Part shown: piece by piece, positions 5,588-6,455 of the stretch
Numbering within the stretch: position 1 is the first letter of the stretch
How the letters are laid out: every line of letters begins with the position of its first letter
Assembly: GCA_030690705.1 (NCBI GenBank)
Contig: JAUYGE010000255.1
Coordinates: 1 to 6,455, forward strand
Direction: 5' to 3'
DNA from: Dehalococcoidia bacterium
Lineage (GTDB): Bacteria; Chloroflexota; Dehalococcoidia; JAENJB01
DNA: 6,455 nt
Made by a program: the position numbers and the translations under genes
Notes under the pieces: model-generated
The model's input: only the letters and a program-made list of their open reading frames with translations
Database searches by the model: none
What the model was told of the DNA's origin: nothing

Positions 5588-5812
5588 CTAAATAGCTTGA
5601 ACCTTCTTAACGCCGGGCACCTCTTTTTTGAGCATGCTCTCAATAGCCTTGGTGGTCTTCTCTTTGTAGATACAAAGCTGACAGGTGCCGATGAGCTTGA
5701 CCTTGACGACTCCGTCGTCGGTAATCTCTTTTACTTCAAAGTTGCCCTCGTGTTCCACAAATAACGGCTTTATCATCTCGAAGACTTTCATTACTGCTTT
5801 TCGGTCAACCAT
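5588..5812 (-). CDS. NifU C-terminal (Nfu-type) domain protein, Fe-S cluster scaffold or carrier
   Basis: This 74-residue protein is a stand-alone Nfu domain, which usually carries a labile 4Fe-4S cluster bridged between two protomers and passes it to target apoproteins in the cytoplasm. It shows the alternating strand pattern EGNFEVKEITDDGVVKVKLIG (22-42), then the CxxC site C44-Q-L-C47, then the helix TTKAIESMLKKEVPGVKKV (53-71). This is the order and spacing of the family (GxCxxC...T...IE..LK...P.V..V). The usual proline after the second cysteine is replaced by Ile. The start ATG 5812 has AGGAGG (5825-5820) 7 nt upstream. The gene converges on the flavin reductase and has its own promoter downstream of the permease gene. 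Whether it serves general Fe-S biogenesis or a particular client is not visible. Confidence 0.88.
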   Translation of the reverse strand: MVDRKAVMKVFEMIKPLFVEHEGNFEVKEITDDGVVKVKLIGTCQLCIYKEKTTKAIESMLKKEVPGVKKVQAI

Positions 5813-5862
5813 GTGATTTCCTCCTGTAAAGTTTGTGGTTCCGCAATCTTTCTAATAATCTC

Positions 5863-5902
5863 TACTGTTCTCAATAGTAAAACAGGGCAGCAGAATAGTC
5901 AA
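5863..5902 (-). promoter_or_regulatory. Promoter of the NifU-like gene, with an inverted repeat over the -10
   Basis: On the minus strand TTGACT (5902-5897, five of six) is 17 nt from TACTAT (5879-5874, four of six). The inverted repeat TACTGTT-CTC-AATAGTA (5863-5879 on the plus strand, six of seven positions matching) covers the -10 and the bases just downstream, a usual place for a repressor. The leader would be about 55 nt. Regulator identity is unknown. Confidence 0.55.
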
Positions 5903-5914
5903 GCCCAGTTACAT

Positions 5915-6455
5915 TTATTCCAGGACTCTCTGGTAAAGGATAGAGCCGACTGTAACGGCGGCCGCCGCGAGTACAGTCAGGATAACGAAATCCCTTATCA
6001 ACGTGTGGAAGTCGCCGGTTATCATGAGGGAACGCAAAAGGTTCACTTGATAGCTGAGCGGATTAACCAGGGCGATGGCCTTGAGCCATGATGGCATTAC
6101 ATCGATAGGATACAGGGCATTGGAAGCGAAGAAGAGGGGCATGGTGAGAATCTGGTTCAGGCCCATAAAGCGCTCTCTTGTCTTTACCAGGGAGGCGATG
6201 GTCATCGATAGAGAGGCGAAGAAGACGGACCCCAGGACGATGGCCACGATAACGCCGGCAAGGTAGAGTGGGTTCCAGAGAATGGGTATGCCCAGCACGG
6301 CGGCCAGTATGAAGACGATGCCGGCTTGGGCGAGAGCACGAACACTAGCAGATAGCGCTTTCCCCAGCACCAATGAGGGCCGGCGAATAGGACTGACCAG
6401 CAACTTGTTCAAGATGCCCATGTCCCGCTCCCATATCATGGCGATGCCATAGAAA
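5915..6455 (-). CDS. ABC-2 type exporter permease, C-terminal 180 residues, cut by right window edge
   Basis: The frame is open through the right edge (FYGIA precedes the first internal Met at 6439), so the start lies outside the window. The visible part begins with the cytoplasmic WERDMGILNKLLVSPIRRP segment typical of the ABC2_membrane family. Four hydrophobic stretches follow: around VRALAQAGIVFILAAVLG, YLAGVIVAIVLGSVFFASL, QILTMPLFFASNALYPI and VILTVLAAAAVTVGSIL. The segment NALYPIDVMPSWLKAIALVNPLSY is the ABC-2 signature region between the last membrane spans. These integral membrane subunits pair with an ATPase to export drugs, polysaccharides or lipids (DrrB/NodJ-like). Substrate is unknown, and the ATPase is presumably upstream beyond the edge. 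The stop is TAA at 5917-5915. The NifU-like gene follows 102 nt later under its own promoter. Confidence 0.92.
   Translation of the reverse strand, partial: FYGIAMIWERDMGILNKLLVSPIRRPSLVLGKALSASVRALAQAGIVFILAAVLGIPILWNPLYLAGVIVAIVLGSVFFASLSMTIASLVKTRERFMGLNQILTMPLFFASNALYPIDVMPSWLKAIALVNPLSYQVNLLRSLMITGDFHTLIRDFVILTVLAAAAVTVGSILYQRVLE

Noticed and set aside
5880..5914. Possible terminator after the ABC permease (CTGGGC / GCCCTG with following T residues)
   Set aside because: The stem has a mismatch and a 14-nt loop, and it coincides with a better-supported promoter for the NifU-like gene.

Overview
The window is a GC-rich bacterial chromosomal segment. Its genes are compact, with strong Shine-Dalgarno sites (AGGAGG type), several GTG starts and good sigma-70-like promoters. 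It carries core housekeeping genes (rpsO-pnp, comM/yifB), three ordinary metabolic or accessory genes, an Fe-S scaffold gene and an ABC exporter permease fragment. No rRNA, tRNA, CRISPR array, transposase or phage gene was seen. The lineage cannot be fixed from the sequence alone. The amidohydrolase N-terminus (MKIDIFSHI) and the interspersed palindrome of the 'TCATTGCGAG...GAAGCAATC' type recall anaerobic or environmental Chloroflexota (Dehalococcoidia) or Desulfobacterota, but that is an impression from memory.

Layout. Positions 1-1290 (minus strand) hold the rpsO-pnp operon. Ribosomal protein S15 is complete and polynucleotide phosphorylase runs off the left edge after 328 codons. A promoter and a short structured leader precede rpsO. 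A divergent promoter (TTGACA-N17-TATCAT) then drives a classical short-chain dehydrogenase (1501-2250, plus). An 87-bp imperfect palindrome (2279-2365) sits in the gap before comM (2392-3909, plus). An ACMSD-type amidohydrolase (4016-5008, plus) follows. A promoter overlapping its stop codon leads to a flavin-reductase-domain protein (5057-5560, plus). A probable hairpin terminator ends this rightward block. Converging from the right on the minus strand are a 74-residue NifU C-terminal-domain protein (5588-5812) with its own promoter, and the C-terminal 180 residues of an ABC-2 type permease (5915-6455) cut by the right edge.

How the genes relate. rpsO-pnp is the conserved translation/RNA-decay pair. 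The SDR, amidohydrolase and flavin reductase are plausible catabolic or redox enzymes, but nothing shows that they form one pathway, and separate promoters argue against a single operon. ComM is a DNA-processing AAA+ protein unrelated to its neighbours. Most of the window is ordinary. The points worth a second look are regulatory: two mutually exclusive hairpins in the rpsO leader (one burying the Shine-Dalgarno), palindromes overlapping the flavin reductase and NifU-like promoters, and the interspersed palindrome that could mislead the comM start call. Two enzyme motifs also deviate: FxH instead of HxH in the amidohydrolase, and a shifted glycine motif with no NNAG in the SDR. I found no convincing new multi-gene system.
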